NCBI GenBank assembly: GCA_016282435.1
Contig: JAEEKN010000153.1
Span: 1-32,802, forward strand
Length of the DNA stretch: 32,802 nt
From: Lachnospiraceae bacterium
GTDB taxonomy: Bacteria > Bacillota > Clostridia > Lachnospirales > Lachnospiraceae
Direction: 5' to 3'
Below, piece after piece: positions 1-10,200 of this stretch; within the stretch, counting starts at the first letter, position 1, and every line of letters begins with the position of its first letter. The notes under the pieces are model-generated. The model was not told the origin of the DNA. It searched no databases and saw only the letters and a program-made list of their open reading frames with translations. A program made the position numbers and the translations under genes.

Positions 1-496
1 ATACAGAACCTGTTGCAGAAACGTTTGAGCAGTATACACAGCCCGTAGCAGAAGAGATTCCTGAGGTTCCCACAGAGCCGGAGCCTGTAGCAGATGAATA
101 TGTAGAGCAGCCCATGGAGTTTGAACCGTATGTGACTCCGGGACTTGAGGCTGAACCAAGTGCAGAGGCTACTGAGGAATATGTGGAGCCAGTGGTTGAC
201 GAGTATGTAGAACCCGTAACAGAGGCCGCAGAGCAGTACACGGAGCCCGCAGTTGACGAGTATGTAGAGCCCGCAGTTGACGAGTTTACAGAACCTGCAG
301 TTGATGAGTATGTAGAGCCTGTGACTGAGACAACTGAGGAATATACAGAGCCCGCAGCTGAGGCTGTTGAGGAATATACAGAACCTGTTGCAGAAACGTT
401 TGAGCAGTATACACAGCCCGTAGCAGAAGAGATTCCTGAGGTTCCCACAGAGCCGGAGCCTGTAGCAGATGAATATGTAGAGCAGCCCATGGAGTT
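1..496 (+). repeat. In-frame direct repeat: nt 1-121 identical to 376-496 (375-bp period) inside a degenerate EYVEP/QYTEP repeat region
   Basis: Direct comparison: atacagaacctgttgcagaaacg...cagcccatggagtt is present in both places without mismatch. Confidence 0.95.
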
Positions 497-2873
497 AGGG
501 CCGTATGTAACTCCGGGAATAGAGGCTGAGCAGGAAGTACCTGTTACAGAAGAATACACAGAGCCCGTCGCTGAGACAGTCGAACAGTACACGGAGCCTG
601 AACCGGTAGCAGAACCCGAACCCGAGCCTGCACCTACAGTAATGCCGTGGACACAGAAACCTGTGAGAACCGAAGAACCTAAAGATACGGGAATTCCGAT
701 GACTCCACAGGAGCTGTTCGGAGACAATTACTCCGACATCAGGGGCATAGGATACGGCGACGGAATGGCATACACCGCATTCTGCAAGTCGGAAAATAAG
801 AAAGTTGTAATCAAGAAAATCCACAGTCAGATTGAAAACCTGGCTAATATTTCAGATATTATCAACAGGATGAAGAGGGTACACCATCCTGCACTGCCTC
901 AGGTTATAGATTATATCCAGGCAGATGGAAATATTTACTCTGTCATGGAATATATAGAGGGTAAGTCACTTTACAGATATATCAGTGAAGGCAAGACATT
1001 CTCGGAGAAACAGCTTGCTACATGGGCTACCGAGATCAGCTCGGCACTTATTTATCTGCACAAGTACGAGCCCAGGGTAATCCATGCGGATATCAAGCCG
1101 TCAAATATCATCATAGACCAGAACAACAAAGCTATACTTACTGACTATAACCCTGAAACGGTCGATCAGTACGGAGCTCATGTTATAGGTTATTCAGACG
1201 GATATGCTCCGCCCGAGCAGTATGAATTCAGATCTGCCAATACCTATGGTGCGGTAAACTATGATGAAAAATATAAAAATACAGTTGCAACCGGAGCAGA
1301 TGGAATATATAATGTACAGGAAGGTACAACATGTGAAGCGGCTTCACGTGCGTTTGCCGTAGTAGATGAGCGTTCCGATATTTATAATTTCGGTGCTACA
1401 TTCTATTTTGCAGTATCCGGCAAGAGACCTGAATCCTCTACGGGAGATGTAACTGCCGTAAATAAGGCGGGCAAGGTAAAATCGGGATTTGCAGCCATCA
1501 TTGGCAAATGTATGGAAAAAGATCCCAAGAAGAGATACCAGACCGCTGAGGAATTGAATTCCGCATTAAAGAGTTATCAGAGACGCCCTCTACTTATTGT
1601 TGCAGCATTTGTATTGATCGCAGTACTGGCATTTGTACTCTTTGTTTTGCCGGCACTCACCAAAAAGTCGAAGAAGCCTATAACAGCACCCGACGGTTCG
1701 ACATCGATGCCCGCACCTTCTGTGGAAGTAACAAGTGAACCCGAGAACACCGCGGTTCCTACTGAGGATGTGACTGTAACAGCAGAAGCAACTCCTACAG
1801 TGGCAGTTCCTACAGCTGATGAGACACCTACCGATGAGCCTCAGCCTACGGATGAAGATGTTACACCTACGGATGAGATAACACCTACAGATGATGTTAC
1901 TCCTACTGAAGAGATAACACCTACAGAAGAAGTAACACCTACCGAAGTGGCTACGCCTACCGAGACACCTACACCTTCACCGGAGGCTACATTAACACCT
2001 ACGCTCACGCCTGAAGCTACAGTGACTCCTTCGGCTACACCTACTCCTGCTCCTACGCCTACGACAGCTCCTACAGCAACACCGAAGCCCACGAAGGCAC
2101 CCAAGGCTACAGCAACACCAAAGCCTACGGAAGCAGAGCTTACACCTACTCCTTCGATCAGTAAGGTGACCTATTATTCGAACCTGATCGGATTTGAGCT
2201 GGATGACGGTACACTTAAGAATTACAACCTTTCAAAGAGTACAGAGTTTGCAGGCTTGAAAGCCGGTAAGGTTAAATATGTATACTTTGGCGGTTATCCG
2301 AGTTCACTGGTAAGTTCGGAAACAACCATCAAGAATCTTAACAGCGTAACATTTGACAGTAAGACCTCAGTAGCGGACTACGGCGGAACAAAGTACATGA
2401 AGGTTGATTTCATGCAGGGAAGTACACAGACTGCTACATTGTATTACAGATATGCACCTATAAAGTGGGATGTTCTGTTCTCTTCAAAGAATGAACTTGT
2501 TCTGATCTCGGATCAGGTAATAGATTTCTATGATTATGACGGACTCTCAAGCTGGTTAAAGTCTGTATTTAAGCCTGCCGCTTTCAGCGGAACAGAAAGA
2601 AAGATCATTAGTGTTGATGCTCACATTCTTTCTGTAGACGATGTATCAAAGTATTCGTCAAAACTCGTAATGAAGACTACGACCACCGATTATGCAACAA
2701 TGAGAAAGAACTTCGGTAAGAACATGTATGATACTTATGCTACCGCAATGTGGTGGCTGAAGGGTTCCGGAAGCTATGCATATGTCGATGGAAGCGGATC
2801 AATGTCAAAGAGCGGACTTGATTCTTCGTCGAGACAGGGTGTAAGACCCGTAATAACCATAAAATTGCAGTGA
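1..2873 (+). CDS. Receptor-like Ser/Thr protein kinase (5' partial): acidic (E/Q)Y(V/T)EP repeat N-terminus, kinase domain, single TM, Thr/Pro-rich linker, C-terminal DUF6273-like domain
   Basis: Frame is open from nt 3 to stop at 2873, so the listed ATG at 114 is internal. Motifs: VVIKK, HADIKPSN, DYN, GYAPPEQY; TM LLIVAAFVLIAVLAFVLFVL; TPTDE/TPTEE repeats; C-term PIKWDVLF...LISDQ...MWWLKGSG...GVRPVITI. Confidence 0.88.
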   Translation, partial: TEPVAETFEQYTQPVAEEIPEVPTEPEPVADEYVEQPMEFEPYVTPGLEAEPSAEATEEYVEPVVDEYVEPVTEAAEQYTEPAVDEYVEPAVDEFTEPAVDEYVEPVTETTEEYTEPAAEAVEEYTEPVAETFEQYTQPVAEEIPEVPTEPEPVADEYVEQPMELGPYVTPGIEAEQEVPVTEEYTEPVAETVEQYTEPEPVAEPEPEPAPTVMPWTQKPVRTEEPKDTGIPMTPQELFGDNYSDIRGIGYGDGMAYTAFCKSENKKVVIKKIHSQIENLANISDIINRMKRVHHPALPQVIDYIQADGNIYSVMEYIEGKSLYRYISEGKTFSEKQLATWATEISSALIYLHKYEPRVIHADIKPSNIIIDQNNKAILTDYNPETVDQYGAHVIGYSDGYAPPEQYEFRSANTYGAVNYDEKYKNTVATGADGIYNVQEGTTCEAASRAFAVVDERSDIYNFGATFYFAVSGKRPESSTGDVTAVNKAGKVKSGFAAIIGKCMEKDPKKRYQTAEELNSALKSYQRRPLLIVAAFVLIAVLAFVLFVLPALTKKSKKPITAPDGSTSMPAPSVEVTSEPENTAVPTEDVTVTAEATPTVAVPTADETPTDEPQPTDEDVTPTDEITPTDDVTPTEEITPTEEVTPTEVATPTETPTPSPEATLTPTLTPEATVTPSATPTPAPTPTTAPTATPKPTKAPKATATPKPTEAELTPTPSISKVTYYSNLIGFELDDGTLKNYNLSKSTEFAGLKAGKVKYVYFGGYPSSLVSSETTIKNLNSVTFDSKTSVADYGGTKYMKVDFMQGSTQTATLYYRYAPIKWDVLFSSKNELVLISDQVIDFYDYDGLSSWLKSVFKPAAFSGTERKIISVDAHILSVDDVSKYSSKLVMKTTTTDYATMRKNFGKNMYDTYATAMWWLKGSGSYAYVDGSGSMSKSGLDSSSRQGVRPVITIKLQ

Positions 2874-2885
2874 TAATTAAAAAAA

Positions 2886-2912
2886 GCCCTGCAGAGAAAA
2901 TGTCTGCAGGGC
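2886..2912 (+). other. Perfect 10-bp inverted repeat (gccctgcaga-7nt-tctgcagggc) between the kinase gene and metK
   Basis: Read directly; A-run 5' but no T-run 3' on + strand. Confidence 0.85.
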
Positions 2913-2939
2913 GTAAGTTATGTAAAAGAGGAGGGAAAT

Positions 2940-4166
2940 ATGGATAAGTTTTTATTTACATCTGAATCGGTAACAGAAGGTCATCCTGACAAAGTCTGCG
3001 ATCAGATCAGCGATGCAATCCTGGATGCGCTTTTAGAGCAGGATCCATACAGCCGTGTAGCATGTGAGACATGTTGTACTACCGGACTTGTTCTGGTAAT
3101 GGGCGAGGTTACTACAAACGGTTATGTGGATATACAGAAAATAGTAAGAAATACAGTCAGAGATATCGGTTACAGCAGGGCAAAATACGGATTTGATGCC
3201 GATACCTGCGGTGTAATAGTTGCACTTGATGAACAGTCCAAGGATATAGCCATGGGTGTTAACAAGGCACTTGAGACCAAGGATAATTTCGGAAAAACTG
3301 TAGAGGAAGAAGAAAAAATAAACGAGAGCTACGGAGAGGCCGATCCCGACAATGTAGGAGCGGGAGATCAGGGTATGATGTTCGGTTATGCAACAAATGA
3401 AACTCCCGAACTTATGCCTTACGCTATTTCGATGGCTCACAAGCTCACGAAAAAGCTTTCAGAAGTCAGAAAGAACGGAACTCTTTCCTATCTTCGTCCT
3501 GATGGAAAATCACAGGTTACAGTGGAATATGGTGAGGACGGAAAGCCCCTGAGACTCGAAGCCATAGTAGTATCCACACAGCATGATCCTGAGGTGACTC
3601 AGGAAAAAATCCATGAGGATATCAGAAAATACGTTATAGATGCTGTGATCCCCGCAGATATGATAGACGGAGATACCAAGATATATATCAATCCTACCGG
3701 AAGATTCGTTATTGGTGGACCTTCAGGAGATTCGGGACTTACAGGAAGAAAGATAATAGTCGATACCTATGGTGGATCCGCACCTCACGGCGGCGGAGCT
3801 TTTTCCGGCAAGGATCCCACAAAGGTGGACCGTTCGGCCAGTTATGCCGCTCGTTATGTGGCAAAGAACATAGTAGCTGCCGGACTGGCTGATAAATGCC
3901 AGATACAGATTTCATATGCTATCGGCGTGGCTCGTCCCACATCCATAAATATTGATACATTTGGAACAGGTAAGCTCTCGGATTCCAAGATACTTGAAAT
4001 TGTCAGGGAGAATTTTGATCTTCGTCCCGCAGGTATTATAAAGATGCTCGATCTCAGACGTCCAATATACAAGCAGACCGCCAGCTATGGTCATTTCGGA
4101 AGAAACGATCTGGATCTTCCTTGGGAGAAGACCGATAAGGCAGAAATTCTTAAAAAGTATTTATAA
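2940..4166 (+). CDS. metK: S-adenosylmethionine synthetase
   Basis: [66 protein letters not shown] gaggaggg. Confidence 0.97.
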   Translation: MDKFLFTSESVTEGHPDKVCDQISDAILDALLEQDPYSRVACETCCTTGLVLVMGEVTTNGYVDIQKIVRNTVRDIGYSRAKYGFDADTCGVIVALDEQSKDIAMGVNKALETKDNFGKTVEEEEKINESYGEADPDNVGAGDQGMMFGYATNETPELMPYAISMAHKLTKKLSEVRKNGTLSYLRPDGKSQVTVEYGEDGKPLRLEAIVVSTQHDPEVTQEKIHEDIRKYVIDAVIPADMIDGDTKIYINPTGRFVIGGPSGDSGLTGRKIIVDTYGGSAPHGGGAFSGKDPTKVDRSASYAARYVAKNIVAAGLADKCQIQISYAIGVARPTSINIDTFGTGKLSDSKILEIVRENFDLRPAGIIKMLDLRRPIYKQTASYGHFGRNDLDLPWEKTDKAEILKKYL

Positions 4167-4189
4167 AAGAAATATAGAGGTTAAGTAAA

Positions 4190-5629
4190 ATGGCAGATGA
4201 AAAAAAGCAGGTAGAAGCGATCACTTCCATGCAGGAGGATTTCGCTCAGTGGTATACTGATATAGTACTTAAAGCAGAACTGGTTGATTACTCAAGTATT
4301 AAGGGATGCCTGGTAATAAAGCCCGCGGGATATGCTATATGGGAACTTATCCAGAAGCAGCTTGATGAAAGATTCAAGGAAACAGGGGTAGAGAATGTAT
4401 ATATGCCCATGTTTATCCCGGAATCCCTTTTGGAGAAAGAAAAGGATCATGTGGAAGGTTTTGCTCCGGAAGTAGCATGGGTGACCCAGGGAGGTTTGGA
4501 GCCTCTTCAGGAGAAGCTGTGTGTAAGACCTACATCGGAAACACTTTTCTGCGACCTCTATTCAAATATTATTCATTCATACAGGGATCTTCCCAAGGTT
4601 TATAACCAGTGGTGCAGTGTAGTCAGATGGGAGAAGACCACACGTCCCTTCCTTCGTTCGAGAGAATTCCTGTGGCAGGAGGGACATACTGCGCACGCTA
4701 CCGCAGAAGAAGCAGAAGCCAGAACAGAGCAGATGCTGAATCTTTATGCACAGTTCTGTGAGGAAGTACTCGCTATCCCTATGGTAAAGGGAAGAAAGAC
4801 CGATAAGGAGAAGTTTGCCGGTGCGGAAGCTACCTATACCATAGAGGCGCTTATGCATGACGGTAAAGCGCTCCAGTCCGGTACCAGCCATAATTTTGGA
4901 GACGGATTTGCAAGAGCATTTAATATCCAGTATACGGATAAGGACAATAAGCTCTCTTATGTATATCAGACTTCGTGGGGCATGACAACCCGTCTTATCG
5001 GTGCGGTTATCATGGTTCACGGTGATGATTCGGGACTTAAGCTTCCTCCCAGGGTAGCACCTGTACAGACAGTGATAATACCCATCATGCAGAACAAGCC
5101 CGGTGTACTGGATAAAGCAAATGAACTGGCAGGTGCCTTAAAGGCAAAGGGCATCAGAGTAAAGGTAGATGATACCGACAAACGTCCCGGATTTAAATTC
5201 TCCGAGCAGGAGATGAGAGGCTTCCCGACACGTATCGAGATAGGCCCGAAGGACATCGAAGCCGGTACATGTGTACTTGTACGAAGAGATACCGGAGAAA
5301 AACTCACTATAGCATTATCAGAGATTGAGAACAAGCTTCCCGAGATACTTGATCTCATTCAGGCAAATATGCTTGAAACTGCCAGAAAGCATCGTGACGC
5401 ACACACCTATTCAGCTACTACATATGAAGAGTTTGTTGATACTATAAATAACAAGCCCGGTTTTGTTAAAGCTATGTGGTGCGGTGATGTTGAATGCGAG
5501 AACAAGATAAAGGAAGATACCACTGCTACATCGAGATGTATGCCCTTTGCGCAGGAGAGAATCTCAGAGACTTGTGTATGTTGCGGAAGACCTGCTAAGG
5601 CTCTTGTATACTGGGGCAAGGCATATTGA
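4190..5629 (+). CDS. proS: Prolyl-tRNA synthetase, archaeal/eukaryote-like form with C-terminal Cys-rich domain
   Basis: [62 protein letters not shown]; ends CGDVEC...[18 protein letters not shown]; 479 aa with no editing insertion. Confidence 0.96.
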   Translation: MADEKKQVEAITSMQEDFAQWYTDIVLKAELVDYSSIKGCLVIKPAGYAIWELIQKQLDERFKETGVENVYMPMFIPESLLEKEKDHVEGFAPEVAWVTQGGLEPLQEKLCVRPTSETLFCDLYSNIIHSYRDLPKVYNQWCSVVRWEKTTRPFLRSREFLWQEGHTAHATAEEAEARTEQMLNLYAQFCEEVLAIPMVKGRKTDKEKFAGAEATYTIEALMHDGKALQSGTSHNFGDGFARAFNIQYTDKDNKLSYVYQTSWGMTTRLIGAVIMVHGDDSGLKLPPRVAPVQTVIIPIMQNKPGVLDKANELAGALKAKGIRVKVDDTDKRPGFKFSEQEMRGFPTRIEIGPKDIEAGTCVLVRRDTGEKLTIALSEIENKLPEILDLIQANMLETARKHRDAHTYSATTYEEFVDTINNKPGFVKAMWCGDVECENKIKEDTTATSRCMPFAQERISETCVCCGRPAKALVYWGKAY

Positions 5630-5647
5630 TTAAAAGAGGACTATATA

Positions 5648-5836
5648 ATGATAGATTTTGATGAGGAAGTTACAAAATTCCAGCCCTCTATGGAAATAGA
5701 GAAGGTTGAGGATACTGTCAGTGATGAGAAACTGAGGGATATCTCGGATGTACTTCTCGGCCTGACCAGAAATATTCAGAACATGCAGGAAGTCCAGATA
5801 GAACGAAAGTTACGTGAAACTCAAAGTAACTATTAA
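5648..5836 (+). CDS. Small acidic protein of unknown function (62 aa)
   Basis: Compact ORF between proS and the TPR gene, spaced for co-transcription. Confidence 0.65.
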   Translation: MIDFDEEVTKFQPSMEIEKVEDTVSDEKLRDISDVLLGLTRNIQNMQEVQIERKLRETQSNY

Positions 5837-5861
5837 TATACAGATGATCAGGTAGGAAAAT

Positions 5862-7274
5862 ATGATTTGTCCAAATTGCAAAAATTCTGTAGCCTTTAAC
5901 AGAAGAATCTGTGACTCCTGCGGGATGGACCTTGAACCTGCCAGAAAGATAGTAGAGCGTTCAAATATTCTATACAACAGAGGCCTGAAAATGGCTCAGG
6001 TGAGGAATTTCTCAGGTGCAATACCAATCCTTGAGAGAAGTCTTACGTTATATAAACATAACAGTGACGCACGAAATCTTCTCGGACTTATATATTTTGA
6101 GATAGGAGATATTGTAGAAGCATTGTCTTCGTGGCTTATAAGCAGACATCTTGACCCTGAAGACAATGAAGCTGATTATTTCCTGGAAAAGGTTCAAAGG
6201 GATACTGCAGAGCTCGATTCTATGAATCTGGCTATAAAAAAATATAACATAGCATTAAAAGAAGCAAAACAGCATAACTTTGATCTGGCAATTATACAGC
6301 TCAAAAAAGCTATAAGTGTTAATCCGAAGTTCTTAAAAGCGTACCAGTTGCTGACTCTCATATATATGAATGTCGGCGAAACAGGAAAAGCCCAGAGGCT
6401 GATAAATACGGGACTTCGTATAGATATAGGAAATACAACTCTTTTACGGTACAGACAGGAGATAACGGGAGCCGTTGTACCCGGTAGTGGCGAGGGTTAT
6501 TCCGTATCGTCGGATGAAGCTAAAGATAAACCAATAGCAGCAAAGTTTTCATATAAGGAAGACAAGCCGAGCCTGTTCCCTTTCATAAATCTTGTAATCG
6601 GTGTTATCATAGGTATCATATGTGCACAATGGCTTATCGTACCTACCGTAAAGAAGAATATGAAGGAAGAGTACGAGAGCAACAAAATAGATTACAGTGC
6701 TGAACTTGCCAATAAATCGGCTACCATCAGCCAGCTGACGAAAACAGTCACGGATCTGGAAAAAAAGATTGCAGAACTCGAAAGCGGTATAGTCAGCTCG
6801 CGCGGAACCGGTACGGTAAATGTTAAAAACGAAAGCTATACCATGTTTTTTGAAGCCTGGGAAAACTATTCAGAGCTAAAGGACAGGGAATATACCGATG
6901 ATGAAATAGTAACTTTGGGCTTTAAGCTTTGGAAGATAAACAGTGAGGATATCACCGACGGTCATGCCGAAACGCTTCTGGCAGATATGAGAAATGATAT
7001 ATACCCTAAGGCGGCGAAAAAAGTATATGCCCGTGCCAAGGATATCTATGAGAATGAGATGTATGAGGAGGCTGTAGACTGGATGTCAGCCGCAGCGGCT
7101 ATGGATCCCGAGAACGGAAATCCTTTGTATTATCTCGGAAAATCATATCAGGCTCTGGACAGGTATAAGGAAGCACTTGATGCTTATAACAAAACATTAG
7201 AGGTAGATCCTAACTCAACCCTAAAAGAAATGATTGAAGAAAGAATATCAGAATGCAAAAAAAAGCTGTCGTAA
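5862..7274 (+). CDS. Zinc-ribbon / TPR membrane protein (cytoplasmic TPRs, TM, coiled coil, distal TPRs)
   Basis: CPNCKNSV...CDSCGMDL; TPR-like helices; TM PFINLVIGVIIGIICAQWLIV; C-term YYLGKSYQALDRYKEALDAYNKTLEVDP. Confidence 0.85.
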   Translation: MICPNCKNSVAFNRRICDSCGMDLEPARKIVERSNILYNRGLKMAQVRNFSGAIPILERSLTLYKHNSDARNLLGLIYFEIGDIVEALSSWLISRHLDPEDNEADYFLEKVQRDTAELDSMNLAIKKYNIALKEAKQHNFDLAIIQLKKAISVNPKFLKAYQLLTLIYMNVGETGKAQRLINTGLRIDIGNTTLLRYRQEITGAVVPGSGEGYSVSSDEAKDKPIAAKFSYKEDKPSLFPFINLVIGVIIGIICAQWLIVPTVKKNMKEEYESNKIDYSAELANKSATISQLTKTVTDLEKKIAELESGIVSSRGTGTVNVKNESYTMFFEAWENYSELKDREYTDDEIVTLGFKLWKINSEDITDGHAETLLADMRNDIYPKAAKKVYARAKDIYENEMYEEAVDWMSAAAAMDPENGNPLYYLGKSYQALDRYKEALDAYNKTLEVDPNSTLKEMIEERISECKKKLS

Positions 7275-7287
7275 CGACAGCTTTTTT
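7259..7287. terminator. Bidirectional intrinsic terminator between convergent genes
   Basis: aaaaaagctgtcg-TAA-cgacagctttttt: 13-bp stem, 3-nt loop, A-run and T-run on the two sides. Confidence 0.9.
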
Positions 7288-7297
7288 GCTTGGAGTA

Positions 7298-10200
7298 TTA
7301 CATCTCACTGCTCCACAGACGAACCTGATTCCTACCGCCTTTTTTAGCAGCGTACAAAGCTTTGTCTGCGTGCTCTATGAGTTCCACACGTTCCATTCTG
7401 GGATTCCAGATGGAGACGCCTATACTTATGGTGATCGATACCAGTGTAACCTTGCTTCCTTCGTTAAAGGGAACGGAAGTGGTCTCAACGGACTGACGTA
7501 TCTTTTCGGCAACGGATACAGCAAATTCCGAATTGTTGGAATCAAGCAGGATAACAAATTCCTCACCGCCGTAACGGCATGCGGTACCTTTGTTGCCGGT
7601 GACCTTCTTCATGATGCTGGCCACCTGTTTTAATACTTCGTCTCCAAACTGATGTCCGTAGGTATCGTTACATTTTTTGAAGAAATCAACGTCAAGCATA
7701 AGTGCCGACAGCTTTGCTTTTTCGGAATCGCTGGTCTTGTCTATGATGAGGTTGTCAAGATAGGAACGACCGTAAAGCTGTGTGAGTCCGTCGGTGATAG
7801 CCCTGTGGTACAGACGGGCGTTCTCGATGGGCGCACCTGACTGGTTGGCGATGAATCCGATGGTTTCCATATATTCGTTGGAGAAAATACCTCTCACGAG
7901 ACGTGAGTCAAGGTATATGACTCCGTAAAGCTTGCCTCTGACGAACATAGGCATGGCCATAACCGACTTTATACCGTAACGCACCATCTGAGAATAATTC
8001 TTTCTGAATTCATCGGACTGGACGTCATTTATGACTACGGGCTGGTTAGTGAGTTCTACATCCTCCAGTATCCAGTCGTACGAATAGCTGTCGAAATTAC
8101 CTGTGTTGAAAATAGATGCTACATAGAGCTTCTTGTCGCCGGTCTCGGGATAGAGGAACAGAATACCTCTTTCAGCCCCTGTCAGTTCGACCGCATCCTG
8201 CAGAATCTTGTTCTGAAGTTCTTCAATCTCAAGGGTTGATGTGAGACGTTCGCCCATTCTGAGGAGGGTGTTAACCTTACGGTCAACGTTCATACGGTTC
8301 TGTTTTGACGAAATATCTGCCATGAGAGAGTTGGATATAAAATTATCCGCGTATCTCGAAGTGATCAGCTCTTCGCATTTCTTTACATATACCGAAGCGG
8401 AAATATGTGAGAAATTCATGTAAGCATCGAAAATGTTATATCTCGATTCCTCGTTCCTGTGCTGGTCGAGGAGGAATAATCCGTATTCGTAGTGGATCTG
8501 CGCGTTCTCAAACGTATTCTGTGTTTCGGATGCGATGAGGATTCCTTCACGGAAATACTCATCAGCTTTTTTGGGCTTGTTGGTCATGACGCAGTATTTT
8601 GCGCAGGCTCTGTAAGCTGAAGTTCTGAAACACGGATAAGGTTTCGAGTCGGAAAGTGACTGACTGCACAGTGTCTTTAAATATGATTCCTGACGTATTC
8701 GAAGTTCCTGAAGCTCACTGTTACGGCTCATCTGGAATGTACTGACTTTGGCTATAGCCAGGTGTGATGTAACAGAGAGCAGAGGTATCTCAACGAATCT
8801 GACGGTATCTATATAGTTCTGCGCAATGTTCAGGTTCTTCTCGGCAGTTTCAAACTTACCCTCTTCGAGCTTCAGTATACCTGTCATCAGCCTGTAGAAA
8901 CACTGTGCGAACTGAATGGGAAGTTCATCGTTTAGGCCCGATGCAGATTCAGCGGCAGCTTCTGCCAGACTGAAATTACCTTTGCATGCAAGACATCCCA
9001 CCATGATGGATGAGGATATGAGGAGGTTGAATTTATCACTGAGTTTGCGGGACAGGGCGATGGATGTTTCGCAGATTTCCCTGCCTTCGTCAAATCTTCC
9101 GGACATAAAGTACGCAAGACTCAGATAAATGTATATATTGTTGATCTCCCACATATCACCGATCTCGCGGAAAAGATCAAGTGCTTCATGGTAGTATTTT
9201 ATGGCTTTGTCGTGGTCACTGTCGATGGTGGCAAACAGACCGCTGATAAATAAACTTCTGGCGTATCCGAAACGGTCACCTATCGACTTTCTTAATGTGA
9301 GCGTCATGGACTGGGCAAGCTTTGCTTTTTTCTTTTCGGTGTTCAGCTCGTAATATATTACCAGTGCGGACGCACCGAAACCAAGCTCGGGTGAATTGCC
9401 GAACTTCTTGTTTGCAAAAGTATACAGGCGTAGCAATGTATAATTGAAGCCGGTCTTGTTGGTATATGCGTATACCCATATAAGTGTTTCGAGGATGGAT
9501 ACGATGATCTTGTCCTCTTCGTTGATATCGGTATTGCGGCGAGTAGCATCTTCAGCTGTTGAAAAACGGTTTTTGGTCAGATCCGATCCTGTGGAAAACT
9601 TGACGTTTGCCTTTAAGGAGTGGAGCATGACGTTCATCTCGGTCTCGGATGTAGGGAACTTGAAGTTCAGAGCCTTAAGCGCTGACATGAGGCTCATGAT
9701 ACAGTCCCTGAAATTACCCTGACGGAAATGACCTATACCTATGTTCCTGTATAGCTTTGCTTTTTCCAGGCTGTTCTCTATAAGAGGAAGAAGCTCGCTG
9801 GCAATGTTTAAGGCATCCTGGAAATGTCCTGTGGTAAGATTCAGGTTGATCAGGGACTTCTTTACGGAAATCCATGATTCCAGGTTGGTATTACTGCGGT
9901 TGCCCATAAGCTCCAGGGCTTTACGATAGTAGTTTATAGCTTCCTCGTTAGCGTTCGTGGATTCAGCCAGGTGTGCTGCATCCAGACAGTAACGGCGTAC
10001 GCCCCTGTCGTTGTCTGCCATAAGGAAATGGTATACAAGTCTGTACAGATGGGATGAAGTCTCGCCCACATACTTGGCTTCGATACCTTTGGCTATCCAG
10101 TAATGGAGTTCCTTTTCACGTGTCGGATCTATCATAGCCAGAAATACTTCGTGGATCTGCTTGTGTGCAAAGGATACCAGTGTCTTTCTGGCGGATGCAT

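Noticed and set aside
1841-2104. - strand ORF MGAFVGFGVAVGAVVGVGAGVGVAEG...
   Set aside because: Mirror of the Thr/Pro-rich linker codons of the kinase gene; composition artefact.
7253-7633. + strand 126-aa ORF overlapping the GGDEF region
   Set aside because: Antisense to a strongly supported diguanylate cyclase domain; no SD or family.
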